Below are positions 21,298-33,719 of a DNA stretch of 64,000 nucleotides, in pieces. The notes beneath the pieces were generated by a model. That model did no database searches. It was not told the origin of the DNA and worked only from the letters and a program-made list of their open reading frames with translations. The position numbers were made by a program, and so were the translations under genes. This DNA comes from Neofusicoccum parvum. Lineage: Eukaryota > Ascomycota > Dothideomycetes > Botryosphaeriales > Botryosphaeriaceae. Each line of letters starts with the position of its first letter. Within the stretch, counting starts at the first letter, position 1. The stretch lies in contig CP087209.1 in assembly GCA_020912385.1 (NCBI GenBank), positions 62,001 through 126,000 of the forward strand, in the 5' to 3' direction.

Positions 21298-23032
21298 ATG
21301 CAGCAAGTCTCCAAGACTGTGTGCCTGCTGACGGCTGCACTTCTATTGTTGCATGGTCATGCAACTCCTGATCTGGCGACTACGAGTGCGAATATGACAG
21401 GATTTGCCCCTGTAAGCTACCCGCAACCCCTCCATCGTGCAAGAAACTGTACCGGCTTTCTTCGGCTTGCTGATCAAGGACAGTGCGACGCGCTCATCCA
21501 GGCAGGCTTAGGCAATCGGCTGCTTGTCGCCACCGACCCAGAATACGAGCCACGCATTGCAAGCTGGTGGGCACTGAATGCCCGGTTGCATCCATGGTGT
21601 CTTGTCCAGCCACAGGATGCGGCAGAGGTGTCCAAGGCAATTACCGCTTTGGTGGGAGCCGGAGGTGGTGCTGGCGACTGGCATATCGCCGTTCGTTCCG
21701 GTGGACACAGCCTCGGATTTGCAAACAACATCGATAGCGGAGTTACCATCGACTTGGGGAACCTTGATCAAGCCACCTACAGCAACGAAACCAATCTCGC
21801 GAGCATTGGAACCGGCGGTAAATGGAAGGATGTCTATGCCGTACTGCACCGGCAAGGCGTTCTGGTCACGGGTGGGCGTGACGGCGGAGTGGGTGTGGGC
21901 GGCTTTCTGCTGGGCGGCGGCTTGACATATTTCATGGGACGCGAAGCTTTCGGCTGTGATTCCGTCGCCAACTTCCAGGTAGGTCGAGGCGTTGATGATC
22001 ACGGATTCTTCTCCAGCTGACGCAGCACCTCAGGTTGTTCTGGCCAGCGGAGAAATCATCAACGCGAACAAGGATGAGAACTCTGATTTGTGGATGGCTC
22101 TCGAGGGTGGTGGCAGCAACTTCGGGATCGTCACCAGATTCGACATGGAGGCCTTGCCGGACAAGGAGCTTGCGTATGGCGTCCGCTTCATGAGCGCGAA
22201 CTATTCTTCGGAGCTGATCGATACGCTTGTCCACTTCACCGACCATTATCAGGAGTTCGACGGGGATGCACTGGTTGGGTATCTGATGCACAATACCTCG
22301 CTCGTTGCCGCAGATGTCGTGGCCGCGGCGATACACGTCAACACTGAAGGCATCCACAACAGCACCGGTTTTGCCAAGTTGAACCAGATTCCACCCCTCT
22401 TCCAAGATGACACCCGCTCTGTTAGTCTCGCAGAGGCTGCCGAAGAATCACAGCTCGCCTCCGGAACACTGTCAGTCTTTCATCCAGTGATCCACTGAGT
22501 GCAAGGCCGACGCTGACAAGGACTCAGGAATTTTGGCGCGACCGTATCATTCAAAAACGATAGACGAATCTTGGCGCATGCTGTCCAGCTGTACAACCAG
22601 TTTGTTCAAGGCCTGATTGTAGAGCTGGGGGCCGATCATTTCGAGTCGATAGTCTTCCTCCAGCCACTACCATCATTCTTCAGCAACATCAGCAACCGCA
22701 AGGGCGGCAACATGCTCGGGCTCGACTCTCAGGAGCACAATGCCATCGTCTGGACCGGAGCTGTTGCTGTAAAAACCGATCAGCGGGCACTGGCCCTCGC
22801 GCAAACCCGGATGATGGCCATGGCTGCGGAGCTCAGGAGCTACTCCGCTTCGTTGTCCGGTAGCAACCGGCTTATCTACATGAATTATGCTGACTCGTCG
22901 CAAGATCCTCTCGGTAGCTATGGCAAGGAAAACGTTGATCATATCAGACGTGTGGCTGCTACGTATGATCCAACCGGTGCGTTCCAGAAGCGGGTTCCCG
23001 GCGGGTTCAAGATATCGCGGGTGGATTTGTAG
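21298..23032 (+). CDS. Secreted BBE-type FAD-linked oxidoreductase
   Basis: Exons 21298-21978, 22034-22470 and 22528-23032 (1623 nt, 540 residues). The signal peptide is MQQVSKTVCLLTAALLLLHG. The PCMH-type FAD domain has WHIAVRSGGHSLG, whose His is the usual covalent flavin attachment site. The second, cysteinyl attachment of bicovalent members is not visible: the matching part reads GVGGFLLGGGLTYF. The C-terminal BBE segment ends near residue 530 (YMNYADSSQDPLGSYG). Such enzymes oxidise sugars, alcohols or secondary-metabolite intermediates with oxygen. It is convergent with the next regulator gene and no product can be assigned. Confidence 0.9.
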
Positions 23033-23272
23033 GGCAAGAGGACCCATGATGCCGTACAGTAGGGACACTTCCTTTCAGCAACAATTCTGGAACGGCCTCA
23101 GTCTGCCTTGTCTATCTCTTTTCCTTCTTCTGGGCTTCTTCTACCCTTAGTCTAGCCACGATTCGGTGCTAATAGAAGGATCGTTCCTTTCTTCAATGGT
23201 TTACCAACTCGGTAGCCTTACCCTTTTCTCTTCTTGTCAGTACGGTAGAGCCAAGATATTTGCCTAGAATCC

Positions 23273-25562
23273 TTAAATCCCAGCCCCCTCCAAGAATAGC
23301 TCAGACCAATCATAACCATCAATCTGCGGCCAACTATCCCAATCCACAAACAAGTCCCCCAGACACCGGGAATCGTCTCCAAGCTGCGCCGCCTCCAACC
23401 CCGTTCCAGACCTCTCCGCCGGTCCAGCGGTGCTCCACTCCGCGGTAAGTCCCTCCCCGTCCGCATGTCCCATTCCCCTCTCCTTCTCCCTTTCTCTTCT
23501 CTCCCACCCTTTCAAAATCCGCTGCAACCCCTTCACCAACCGCGCCGCCGCCCTGCCCATACCCATCCCGACGTCCTCCCTCTCCCCTTCCAGTTCGCCA
23601 CCTGCCACCACCCCATCCATGCCCTCCAACCTCCTCGCCACCTCCCCCAGCAACACAATCTGCACCCCGATCCGCCCATGCGCCCCGCCCCACCCTTTCA
23701 GCCTCGCGGCATTGTTCTCCACGACGTCCTTGCACGAGCTCAGCAAGCCCGCGGCCGTGCGCCGCAGCGGCGGGGCAAACGGGACCCCGTGAAGGCGGGC
23801 GTCGTCGCAGAGGCTGATGAACGCCGTGAGCTGGGTTTCCAGCGTGTCCATGCGGTCGCGGCCGAAGGTCTCGAGAAAGGTGCGGATGAGGGGCCGGGAG
23901 AAGTCGGACGCAGAGTGGGAGTGGAGGCTGGTGGCGATGTGGGTGGAGATCTGGCCGGCGGATGAGGGAGTAAGGTTGGCGGCGTCAAAGGATAGAGGTG
24001 GAGTATGGGTTGTGCTCGCGGTCGGGGCAGGAGGGACAGAGATGTTAGTTGACATGACAGCGTAGAAGAGGCAGATGCCGACGACGCTGACGTGGCGTGC
24101 GTGGATGAGGGCGTCGGTTACTTGGGGGATGGCGGAAGAGGAGGTGTCGGCCTGGGCTGGGTCGGTGATGAGCGTATGATGGGTGGCATCGACGTCGGCG
24201 CGGAGCTGCTTGGAGCGGGTTTCGGAGTGGAGGACAACTTCGCCTAGTCTTTCTCGGCTGCGCCAGTTCTGTGAAGCATTGCGCAGGGAGGCTGTCTCGT
24301 CGGCGAAGATGGCGAGGCGGTGGAACAGGAAATATGCCTCTGGTGGCATGCGTCGTCCATCTAGGGAGCGCTTGAGGACTTCCAGCGTTGATTCCAGAGA
24401 GGGGCACTGCTGCCATGAATCGTTTTGCTGAAGCCTCGAGTGTCCGTCAAGCTCCATCTCGGCGGCCACCAAATTCCCCCATTGCAGGCAGTCCAGCACA
24501 AGCTGACTAACATCGCTGCTGTCTGGATGCTCAAGTGCATTCCTCAAGCGGTCTGCAGCGCTGCACAAGTCCAATTGAATTGCCACTTGCTTTGCGCAGG
24601 TGATGTAGAGTTGGCCCCGCGCCGCAACGGCAACAGCATGCGAACTGGTCACCAGAGACAGCGGCAGATATTCGGCTATGAGCTCCAATGCGATGGCCGT
24701 ATGCCGGTGCCGTGGAAGGCCGAACAGTATGGCTTGCCCACAGTGGAATACAATGCTTTTCAAAGCCGGTTGCAGGCTACGCTGTGTGGGAAGCCTGTTC
24801 ACCGGACCAGCCACGGCAATACAGCACAAAACGGCAAAGAGGAAAGTGGACGGGGAGTTGAAGTGGTTTTCAGGTGGAGCTATCTGCTGTCGAAGTTGTG
24901 GAAGACTCGGGATGTACGGGAAATAGAGCTTGTGCCAGACCAGACTGAACATGTCAGTTTCGTTTGCTGGGCGAGAGAGCGGCTACGTACTGCGCATCCA
25001 GCCTCCGCGCAGTCTCCTCGGTAATTAGACTGACAATAGGTGTCTTCTCTTGCAGAGGCTCAGCCGCCGGAACGCTCGTGGTGAAATGCTTATCCCGAGA
25101 GAGAAATGTCGACAAGAGGTAGATCGGGCTTGCCAGGGTGTCAAAAAGCTCAGCTACACTGGGTCTGGATTGCTGCGTACGGGGGGTCTGGTGGGACTCG
25201 TAGAACTTCCTAAACTCCTGGCCGTGAGACAGAAAAAAGCTCTCCGCGTCTGGAGAGGAGGGCTCAGACTCGGCTGCGGTCACTGTGCGGCTCGAGGAAG
25301 CAGGGGTCCTGGCGTCCCCCAGCAAAACGCTGTCTGGCCGTCGACGTTTGTGTGCCGGGCGACCTAGTGATGCGCGATCTACCACGCACTCCAGCTCTCT
25401 CTCCTGGCATCGCTGGCAGGCATTGTCCGCGGACTGCGGTTGGCCTGAAAGCTCAGGTGTGATGCCATCTGGTAGCACACACTTTATCTTCCTTGCTCTG
25501 CAGGCTAAGCAGATGAGTTTTGAGTACTGTCCCCGTGCTCTCTTGGGCAGGGACTCGGGCAT
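23273..25562 (-). CDS. Zn2Cys6 transcription factor
   Basis: Exons 25562-24991 and 24944-23273 (2244 nt, 747 residues) with one 46-bp intron (GTACGT...TTCAG). The zinc cluster begins at about residue 18: CLACRARKIKC, then a long 20-residue loop, then CQRCQERELEC. A basic RPAHKRRRPDS lies just after it and could be a nuclear signal. The middle part is the alpha-helical regulatory region typical of the family. The C-terminus is acidic and aromatic (VDWDSWPQIDGYDWSELF), a plausible activation region. It is convergent with the FAD oxidase gene. Confidence 0.85.
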
Positions 25563-25870
25563 TCTGGGGAGCGCAAGCGGAACGAGGTGATGGGTCTGCT
25601 ATGCAGGAACGAGAGAGAAGGCTGACAGCACCACGTCGTTCCGCGTGGGGCCCTATGACCTCACTAACTACTTTGGGGGAAGCTGGCAGATTCAGCCCCC
25701 ATCACGGTCGTCAGATCCAAGACTTTGCCCGTTGATCCTTCTCCAAATTGAGCCGGTGCTAAGCTTAATTGGTGGATTGTACCGGAACCCGCCTTTGCCG
25801 AGGGCAACAACCAGATGTCGTGTCCCTCACCCTGCCTATTTCTTTCTGCCCAAAGACTGAGACGTTGAAT
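25563..25870. other. Intergenic stretch, no gene seen
   Basis: Upstream region of the Zn2Cys6 gene and 3' flank of the PTH11-like gene. Confidence 0.5.
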
Positions 25871-27370
25871 TTATGTAGAATGTATCAGGATCCTCTCATC
25901 GCTGGCGTCATCTTTACCAAGGACGTCGGTTCCCTTTTGGGTATTCCTGACATCCATATCCTCGAGGCGAAAACCGCCTTCCATCTCGTCGATGACGGTG
26001 CCACCTTTAGCTGTACGGAAGCCATTCAAAACCGGTCGGTTTGCATTCTGGGATGGACCGGAGTGCGATCTCGAATAGTGGTTGCCTGGGTACGGTGTGC
26101 CACGTTGGGTGCTGGCTGAGGACATGAGACTGGTGAAGAGGGGTCGGAGGGCCTGTTTCACGTCAGCCCGGGTACTGAGTTGGACACGGAGTCCCCCTAC
26201 ACTACAGTTTGCGCAAATCATTCCAACACCGCCTTCGACATCTACGGTCATCTTGTTAGGTCAAACACCTCAGAGGATCAACCGACACTTACATGTCCAT
26301 ACCATAATGACGGCGGAGTACCCTGTTCGACAAGTTGGTGGGATTCAAGAAGGGCCTGAAGGGAGTATTGTGCTTACATAGGTGATCTTTCGGATTGGAG
26401 AAGCCGGGGGTATACCCCATCCGAACTATAGAGCAGACACTCGTGCTATGCGACGTTAGCCTTGAGCTCCTGCTATGGGGCCATGAATGGTTTCTTTACA
26501 AGAATCCGAGACTAAGCAGCGCCATGGAAACAATCTTCGTCTTGCGATTCATTTGGAGCGACCACAGCAAGACGATTGGCCTGACCTTGAACTTAGTTCT
26601 GAGCGCCGTTGGTCAGGTCTGTCGACTTACATGCCGACGTAGAACCAATCGGTGACGATGTTGATGGCGGTGATGAGATATGTAAGGTTAACCACAACGC
26701 TCACAGGCCCGCAGTGACCGGTGCCAGCTGCAAGAAGGCTGTAATCCCAGTTTGCCCTACGAAGAAAACAGTCAGCGAGGGAGGGAGCAGACCCTGCAGA
26801 AAAGAGAGAGCCGTACTCAACCGGAGAGCATTGCAAAATGACGTAAAAGTCCACAGCAAGCGAGATGACAACGTAGATGGCCGTCACGATCCGAATAAGC
26901 CAGAGATGAACCAGGTTGACGGCCACACGCAACAGCATGTAAGCAATGCCCAACTTGATGAACAACACGCAGAACGTGAACGAGATCACGATCATGAACA
27001 TATGCTGCGGCAGTCAGTATGCTGGTCTGGCTGTGGATGCCGCATGGCCTGGTACCTTCAGGGCATGCATGGCCTTCTCCGGCTTGTCAGCCAAGAGGGC
27101 ATCGTGGACGCCAATGCCGTCAAGCGCGCCCTGGACCATCTCATAAGTCTGCCATCCGTAGAGAAGCTTGTAAACGTCAGCAATCGACAGAAATGACCAG
27201 CGGGGACGGGGAGATTCTAGACATACTCCTGCTATGACCAAGCAGCAGTCATCTTTGCCGAACGATCTTCTGGTGATTCTCACATAGCAGCGCAGTATAA
27301 GAGTGAGGAACGCGGGGACAACCAAGACTCCGACCGCCGTGATGAGCTCGGGACTGCGCTCTACCAGCAT
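25871..27370 (-). CDS. PTH11-like / rhodopsin-domain 7TM protein
   Basis: Seven exons on the minus strand: 27370-27227, 27166-27056, 27004-26631, 26598-26500, 26445-26378, 26322-26293 and 26241-25871 (1197 nt by sum; frame closes). A 48-bp intron with good signals (GTAGGG...AAACAG) may also be removed near 26150. The pattern is that of the fungal integral-membrane family: LRCYVRITRRSFGKDD after TM1, GIGVHD, FIKLGIAYMLLR, a CSP...C disulfide pair in the loop, RPIVLLWSLQMNRKTK, then GFFTSVCSIVRMGY. The tail is hydrophilic and cytoplasmic. Members include PTH11-type G-protein-coupled receptors; the ligand is unknown. The start is uncertain because the frame is open upstream to 27529. Confidence 0.8.
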
Positions 27371-27529
27371 GGTGACAAAATCAACGGTGTCCGGTTGCAC
27401 CCCTAACGTGGCTGCGTCAGTAGAGGTACTCGACACCTTGAGGAGTAATAGGGATGGAGAGGAATCAGTCCCCTTCTTTATGCAATTGGGCCGCCACCAT
27501 CGCATACCAGGATCCTCATCCTCAAACAT

Positions 27530-28404
27530 CAGATCTACGCGCTAACCGGCACTACAGTTGACATCCCGCTCCTGGGTCGCGCTAGAACGACAGGGGAATA
27601 TCCTGGCAGTCCCCGCAAAGATCCCTGTGCTTTCGCTGCGTGTTTCGGTAACTCAAAGCCGAGACGATTCGCTGATGGTGTGGAAGCCTCAGCTGAGCAC
27701 CATGGAAGGACTCGTGAACTGGACGAGCTGCTCGTAAACAGGCAGAGAGACCCAGATCTTTGCACCGTTGCGGTTGAGTGGCACGGAGGATTAATGACGG
27801 CTATGCCACAACGTACGATACCGAAGCCACTAGGCCGTTGCGGCTGATTTCTTGGCTAGGTTCGCTTTAGTGTTTGGCGCGGCTCGCAATCCGTCCAGCT
27901 CAGGCTAGAGCAGGACCGTTCCAACGGGGACTTGAGGCTGGCTAGACCCCACCAAAACCGGATGGAAACTTTGTTAGTCTCGGTCAAGAGAGATGCCGTG
28001 CTGGTGGCGGTTCAGGGTCGTACTCGTAATTCCACTCCATCTGCCGTCATAACCCAGTATTTATCTTTTATCTTCCACGTGCAGCATAATGACTGCTACC
28101 AGCACTTTCCAAAACGGCCGTCGATGCGAGCCCCCGCACAGATGGCAACATGCGCTGGGAATGAGAGCTGGGAACTGCGTTGGAGAAGCGCGGCACGTCG
28201 ACAGGGATGAAGGCAATCGATCAACAGTAGGGCAGCCCTTTGCAGATCCCGTATCTCCCCGACCACTCGGAAGATTCAGCCCGCTACCTAGTGGCTAGTA
28301 GCATCGGAGGGCGAAGCCGTTCACGTTCAGGCCGTAGCACTGGGGGAACAGGTATAGAAACAGGCCTCCCTGACACCTCCTCTTGATTGGCGACCACCGC
28401 CACG
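27530..28404. other. Intergenic stretch, no gene seen
   Basis: Upstream region of the 7TM gene and 3' flank of the next regulator gene. No supported coding frame. Confidence 0.5.
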
Positions 28405-30563
28405 CTATGAAAGAATCATGAAGTACTTCCTCTGCAACACCATCTCGGGCCACGGCACCACTTCCTTCTCTTGCTGCCTTGCATGCCACAGATCCGACGC
28501 CACATCCGCGGCTCTATCGAAGCTCCGCAAACCATACCGATCAGCGCACCCTCGCATCCAGCTGCAAGCCTCTGAGAAATCAGTTGGGTCCTCTGCCTCC
28601 ACCGCAGCAATAAAGCCCGGGTATAGCACGCTAGCCGAAGAGATATTCTGCGCGATCTTCTCTCCCTCCAAGGCTAGTATGTGGTTCTTGATCTTCCTGA
28701 CGTGGTGCTGTAGCGTGAAACGGTTGATGTCGCGTACCGCGCGGTAGAAATACATGATGAGCGCACCGTGGAAGGCTTGAACGGCGTGGTCGCTGCCGGA
28801 CGACGCTCCGTCTTCCTCCCCCTCCTCGCTACGCCAGCCACAAAGCAGGTCTTCGACAGCTTTGCAACGCCTGCCCAAGTCATCGGCGAAGCTCGGGTTC
28901 GGATGTGGGGTTGCCTTCGTTTGCCGTACCTCGCAGGCGAGGTAGGTGATATGTGACATGAGGACCACCAGTGACTCTGGGATACCATAGATGCGAGCAA
29001 AGAGGGACTGGATATCCGGATTTGACTTCTCAAAGAAATCATCCAGCGTCGGGAAATCCGTTGACTCGCCATCTCCCCGCGGGCTAAACCACTCTTGTCC
29101 GGCAAGAGAGGGATACCGGGCGGAACTAGGACTGTGGGAGTTCCTGAACAGTGCGCAGTCGGAGGATAAAGGGTACACAAATGTTGCTTCCTCCATGATG
29201 CGGAGGTAGAGGAACATAGTGTGTAGCATCTGCACTTTGCGAGACGGCTTGACTTTCGATAAGCCCCGCTCTTTGATAAGGTTCTGCGCATCGAGAAGGT
29301 GTTTCCGAGCATCGGTGAGCTTGCCGTTGGTTATCTGTCTCGGCGATATTTATTAGTGTCGGCGGTATAGAAGCACAGAAACAACAACTTACGCAAGCCG
29401 TAACCAGCACCAGAAGAGCCATGAGGAGAACTTTGTAACTCGCTCTTCTGGGGCCGAAAATCTCATGACGAAGACTGATCTGGACATGAGCTGTGGCTTT
29501 CGCCTGGTAGGTTTGTGCCACCGTCCACCAGTAGCCAGAGCCGCAGTCGGCCCCAGACAATCTATCCAGATGAAATGCACTAATTGCCATAATAGAGTTG
29601 AGCAGCGATAGACCTGCCGAGCTAGGGTTCTCCGTTCGCAGAGTGAGTTGGCCGATGATTTTCAGAGCCTCAGGGAAATACACAGACGACCATGGGGATT
29701 TGCCGTTTAGGATCGGTGAGGCGACTTTGACAAAGTCACTCACAAAATGCGAAAGCAAGAGCTGGCCTTCTGGAGAGATGGGGGAGGAGGAGCTTTCCGG
29801 CTTGCTCAATGCGTTTGGCGATGGCAAGAAATGCGTGAAGTCTGTTGCGTTGCGGGCTCCACCGTGCGCGCGTGCATCATCCTGTATTTGGTTGAGAAGT
29901 ACGGCATCATCCTCTAGTGGAAACAAGAAGGACGGCGAGGCTAGGTCGCCAGCGTTGTCAATTGCGGGTGCAGTGGTCTGGGCAGCGTCCGTGTCGGGTT
30001 GGGATGATGAAGTTGGCGGTGGCGGATTGAACAAATCAGCTTGGAATAGCTCGATTTCGGCGAACAGATCGCCCGTGGGGTCCGGCAGATTCCTCTGTAC
30101 TTCTGGGTAGTGATGTGGCCGAGAAGTGGTGTCCAGCTGGAACAGAGCGAACGGCCCGTCTGTCACAGTGTGTCCGCCAGCCAAGGCCCGCTCCTCCATT
30201 TGGAAGACGGTGGACTTGTAATTTACCATCCCTTTGGCAAGCTCGACACACATTGCCTTTCGTTCGGCATCTACGGACGTGAGTGGAGAGAAGAAATCAG
30301 CACCGGGGTCCTGAAGTACCGGAGAAAAGCAGTCTTCTGCATTGCCTTGTGTCCTCTGCCTCGCGCGGCATCGAGTCGTCCGCCTTGAAAGAACTAGACG
30401 GTCCAAGCGGTTGGGTCCATTGAATCAGCGACTCGTAGCCTTCGCAGTCGAGGTCGAGCCGCTCGCAAACATGGCAACGGGGCCGCCGCTGGTCGCATCT
30501 CACATGGCGGCGACGGCAGGTTCGGCATCCGCCAAATGTTCTTGTCCGGGGAGGTCTTGACAT
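28405..30563 (-). CDS. Zn2Cys6 regulator, ArgRII/ARG81-like
   Basis: The start MSRPPRTRTFGG leads to a zinc cluster CRTCRRRHVRC...CHVCERLDLDCEGY, the spacing and GGC/EGY frame seen in ARG81-like regulators. A Pro/Ser-rich acidic middle follows, then the regulatory region (LLNSIMAISAFHLDRL). The last intron is clear (29392-29335, GTAAGT...GACAG), joining exon 2 to exon 3 (29334-28405), which ends VLQRKYFMILS. The junction between the zinc exon and the middle exon, around 30300-30460, does not resolve: the frame shifts by one and no convincing GT-AG pair restores it. A small frameshift cannot be excluded. Confidence 0.75.
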
Positions 30564-30912
30564 GTCCTGAGGGGGCACAGGCGGATTGGAGACGGGCGGC
30601 TGGAGCTGGCCACTTGACCCCGTCCCCGCCCTGCCTGTTTGATAACACATTCCGAAGTCGGCCCGCCTGGGGATCTAGCCGCCCCCGCATTGCCGGAATG
30701 CGGGATGAGAACCACCTGTTCTCATTGTCCGCTTCAAGGAGCTTCGAAGTACCCGGATGGCATTAGTCGTTTGTATGTCTCCCTTGGGAGTATAGGAACT
30801 TGAATGAGGTGCAAGGCAACAAGCAGATGTGTCACGTGATAGACGCTCCTGATTATCAATTTCCAGGAACTGTTCTTCCCTGATAATGCGAGCGCTGGGA
30901 GAAACATCCAGG

Positions 30913-31198
30913 TCGACTCACCGAATGCCTTCTGGTCAAGGTAATCTTGGTGGACCACTGGAAATGCACGGTGGCGGCAGACAGCCAAGGAGGCGTTGAT
31001 AGGCCCCTGTCGGTCGCGAACCATCAAGAAGGGACAGTCCGACATGTCGGAGCGGACATAGTGTCCGGGTTCCGTGAACTGGAGGCTCTGCAAGACTAGG
31101 ATCCACATCCTGGAGAAGACAGCCCGGCGCTCAACCTCGCAGAAGGCATCTTCACGGTACTAAGCGGCAAGAAACGTCATGTTGAGTGATTCGCTCAT
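30913..31198 (-). pseudogene. Relic of a Rieske non-heme iron oxygenase
   Basis: After MSESLNMTFLAA and a TAG at 31160-31162 the frame gives YREDAFCEVERRAVFSRMW and later PGHYVRSDMSD, PFLMVRDRQG and NVC-like AVCRHRAFPVVHQD. This is the N-terminal Rieske part of choline/carnitine-monooxygenase-like oxygenases with the first C-x-H iron-sulfur ligands. The second ligand pair (C-x2-H in YHGW context) and the whole catalytic domain are missing. In full-length relatives the stop sits where Trp is common, so TGG to TAG is likely. The relic lies directly upstream of the ARG81-like gene, in the same orientation. Confidence 0.75.
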
Positions 31199-31807
31199 GC
31201 TTGCCGTCCTATCAGTTCTTGCTGTGCCCTCTCCTGATGCTCATCATGACGCGAGTATTTTTATTGACCTCTTCGGACCCACACGCTGCGTGCAACAAGT
31301 GGCAGTCCTCGAACTGCCAGTCAAAGTCGGCGGATAAATTCAAGCAATCATGTGGTTCGCCATGAGGTGTTGTTCCTGTATTCCCGATAAACATTTAATG
31401 GCACTGTAGACTATTGCGGGGTAGTTAAGCAATTACACGTCAGACCTGGGTAAGGTGCTTCTGTAGTACATCGTTGAGCCCCTCATCTCGGCGCCTGTCC
31501 TGGACATTGAATTTAGTCTGGCTGTCTCTTTTTGCGAGAATACAGTCCGGCTGCGACTATTTACCAGGTACGCTACGTGAGGTCAAACCAGAATTCACCC
31601 AGTCTGGACCATTTCTGTGTCTATCTTTCTTCAACAACCTCCACCTCTCCTGGTCGCGTCTGTTTCCATCAAGAGAACTTCATCATGGCCAACACCCAAT
31701 CCCTCCGTAACGTCCATTCCCTGGACAAATCTTCAAATAGGTTTCATTACTACAAAGGTTACCTCTATCAACTATGGCAATACGCGGATGAAACGCAACT
31801 TTAAATT
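31199..31807. other. Spacer between two gene relics
   Basis: No supported gene. A short frame from 31685 (MANTQSLRNVHSL) might be the decayed 5' part of the permease relic, but similarity is too weak to include. Confidence 0.4.
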
Positions 31808-32240
31808 TTAGTCTCCATTTGCCATCATTACCTTGGCCATGCACCTACGCCATACTATTCCTTGTCAAAGTCAACTCGAAGAACTCTGCCTTATGGGTGT
31901 TCGCGGATACAACAAACCGCTCCGGCTGGGGAAATCAAGTGTTGAGTAAAACTATGGGCTTATATGATCCTAACGTCTGACTGAGTGTGCCAGCAGGTTA
32001 CTTGGTCAATCGGCCTCCTTGCTAGAGCTTTGGGTTTCGTAGGATGGGATTCTTCTACTCACGTGGCTGAGGAAATGGAAAATGCACCGCCAGACCTTGT
32101 CCGCGTGAGTACGTCCCATGCGGACAACTGCAAAGAAACAGATAACTGATCCTGCTCACAGTATGAAGATCCACTGCCATCTCGGGCGTTTGAACCTTCC
32201 TCTTTGTCATCGCCCTGATGCTCTGCATAACAGACCTGGA
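31808..32240 (+). pseudogene. Relic of an amino-acid/choline-type permease
   Basis: Three pieces of the APC-superfamily fungal permease can be read: FLVKVNSKNSALWVFADTTN with RSGWGNQ (31808-31975), then GLLARALGFVGWDSSTHVAEE with NAPPDLVR ending at a GTGAGT donor (31997-32104), then TFLFVIALMLCITDLD (32194-32241). The third piece is broken by TGA at 32191-32193. The intron between pieces one and two has shrunk to an unspliceable length. The first half and last third of the transporter are gone. Together with the neighbouring oxygenase relic this looks like a dying uptake-and-degradation locus. Confidence 0.7.
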
Positions 32241-32410
32241 CAGGCTTCTTTCGGGGTTAGAGATTTATACGAGATCACCGATAGAGGACGGCTTGCATTT
32301 GGAAAAGGAATGTCATTAAATTGTTGTCTCATTGAATCACGTAACCGTGCACATTGCCTTGCGCACTTCGCAAGGCCGTTCTTCATCCTCAACAATACTA
32401 GATGTAGATT

Positions 32411-33719
32411 TCACGGCAGTCCCTGACCTTTCGCAATGATCTCCACAGTACCCAATCCATCAGCTCCGTCCTCAGCACCGGTTGACACGCCGCCTTGAGC
32501 CAGCGCAATCTGGTCAAGCTCATCATTCACCGCCAGGAACGCAGCCGAGGAAAACGGGCTGCCCAACGTGCAACTCCCTACATTACTTAGCTGCATGCTC
32601 AATCCACACTTCGTCGTATCATTCAGCCAGTCCGTGTTTCCCCTCGCCCAGTTCCTAATCGGGACATCAATCGTCACGCTCGTCCCGTTGTCCACGCCAC
32701 CAAACGTGATCGACACCGCCGCATCACGCGGGATCTCGTCGCAAGAGCCGTTGTACGCGACGTAGTTGTTCCAGCTGATCAGGCCCGTCGCGTTCAAAAA
32801 ATCGTCCTGGTCCAGCGGGAGGTAGTCCTGGCCCGAGCCCGAGTCGATCAAGCACTCGGTGGTGGTGTTGTCGTACAGCTTGATGCGCTTCTCCCCGACC
32901 GTCCACACGGGCGTGTCGACGTAGTACCCGACGCTGAACTCCGGCTGGCGCTTCGGCACCTGCACCAGGTTGCCAGCGTACTTTCCCTGCGGGATGGCGC
33001 CAAACAGCGCGGTGCCGCGGTGAGTGGCGTTGGCTGGCGCGTCGGCGGGCAGCTGGTCAAACCACATGGCGAGCGTCGAGGACTTGATGGCGCCGGTGCT
33101 GAGCAGATTCTGCCGCCAGGATGGGCCGACGGTGCGGTCGGTGAACTCGGACAGGCCGAGAATGCTGCCGTCGTAGGAAACTCCAGTGCACTCATCAGCA
33201 CGGATTTTGACGAGCGTTTTGTTGACGATGGCGACCTGGGTGTTCGGAAAGGCAGCGGTGCCGTCGAACGCGACAGTGTCGTTGTTCGTGTAGTAGGAGG
33301 TTAGGATCTTGCCGTTGCCTCCATAGGCGTAGCCTCGGGTTTGGTTGAGCAGGGCGTGCGCCGTGGTGGATTGCGAGGGGTTGTAGTTGGGCGAAGGATG
33401 CTCTTGGCAAGGGCCTTCGACGCCAAGGTAAGGGCTACCATAATATATAGTAGCATTCGGACCGTAGACCTGAGCGGGCTGTGAGTGTTTTGTTGGGTTG
33501 TGGATGGAAGGATGGACGTACCCAGAAGTCGGAGCTGCCAAGATCGACGACAGCCTCTATCGCCGTCTGCGCGGGCGTGCCAAAACTGAGGTCGGCGTAG
33601 ACTTTGGGATAGCCATTGTACGGATACTTGATTGGCATGAAGACTGGGTTGCTGGCCTGACGCTTGCCCGGATGGGCTGCCGATGAGGCGACCAGAAGGG
33701 ATAGAAGGACTGGCAGCAT
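32411..33719 (-). CDS. Secreted aspartic protease (A1 family)
   Basis: Exons 33719-33522 and 33478-32411 (1266 nt, 421 residues). The signal peptide is MLPVLLSLLVASSAAHPG. The first catalytic Asp is in VDLGSSDFW, with the intron directly after the Trp. The second is in LIDSGSGQDYLP, a D-S-G variant of the usual D-T/S-G-T. Several N-x-S/T sites fit a secreted glycoprotein. There is no C-terminal GPI-type hydrophobic tail. The start was set at the signal peptide; an upstream in-frame ATG at 33773 would hide it. Confidence 0.88.

Noticed and set aside
23430..24070. Several long plus-strand open frames
   Set aside because: They are antisense shadows of the GC-rich, Pro/Ser-rich end of the Zn2Cys6 gene on the minus strand.
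21298..33719. FAD oxidase plus regulators as a secondary-metabolite cluster
   Set aside because: No polyketide synthase, peptide synthetase, terpene or other backbone enzyme lies in the window, so a cluster claim is not supported.
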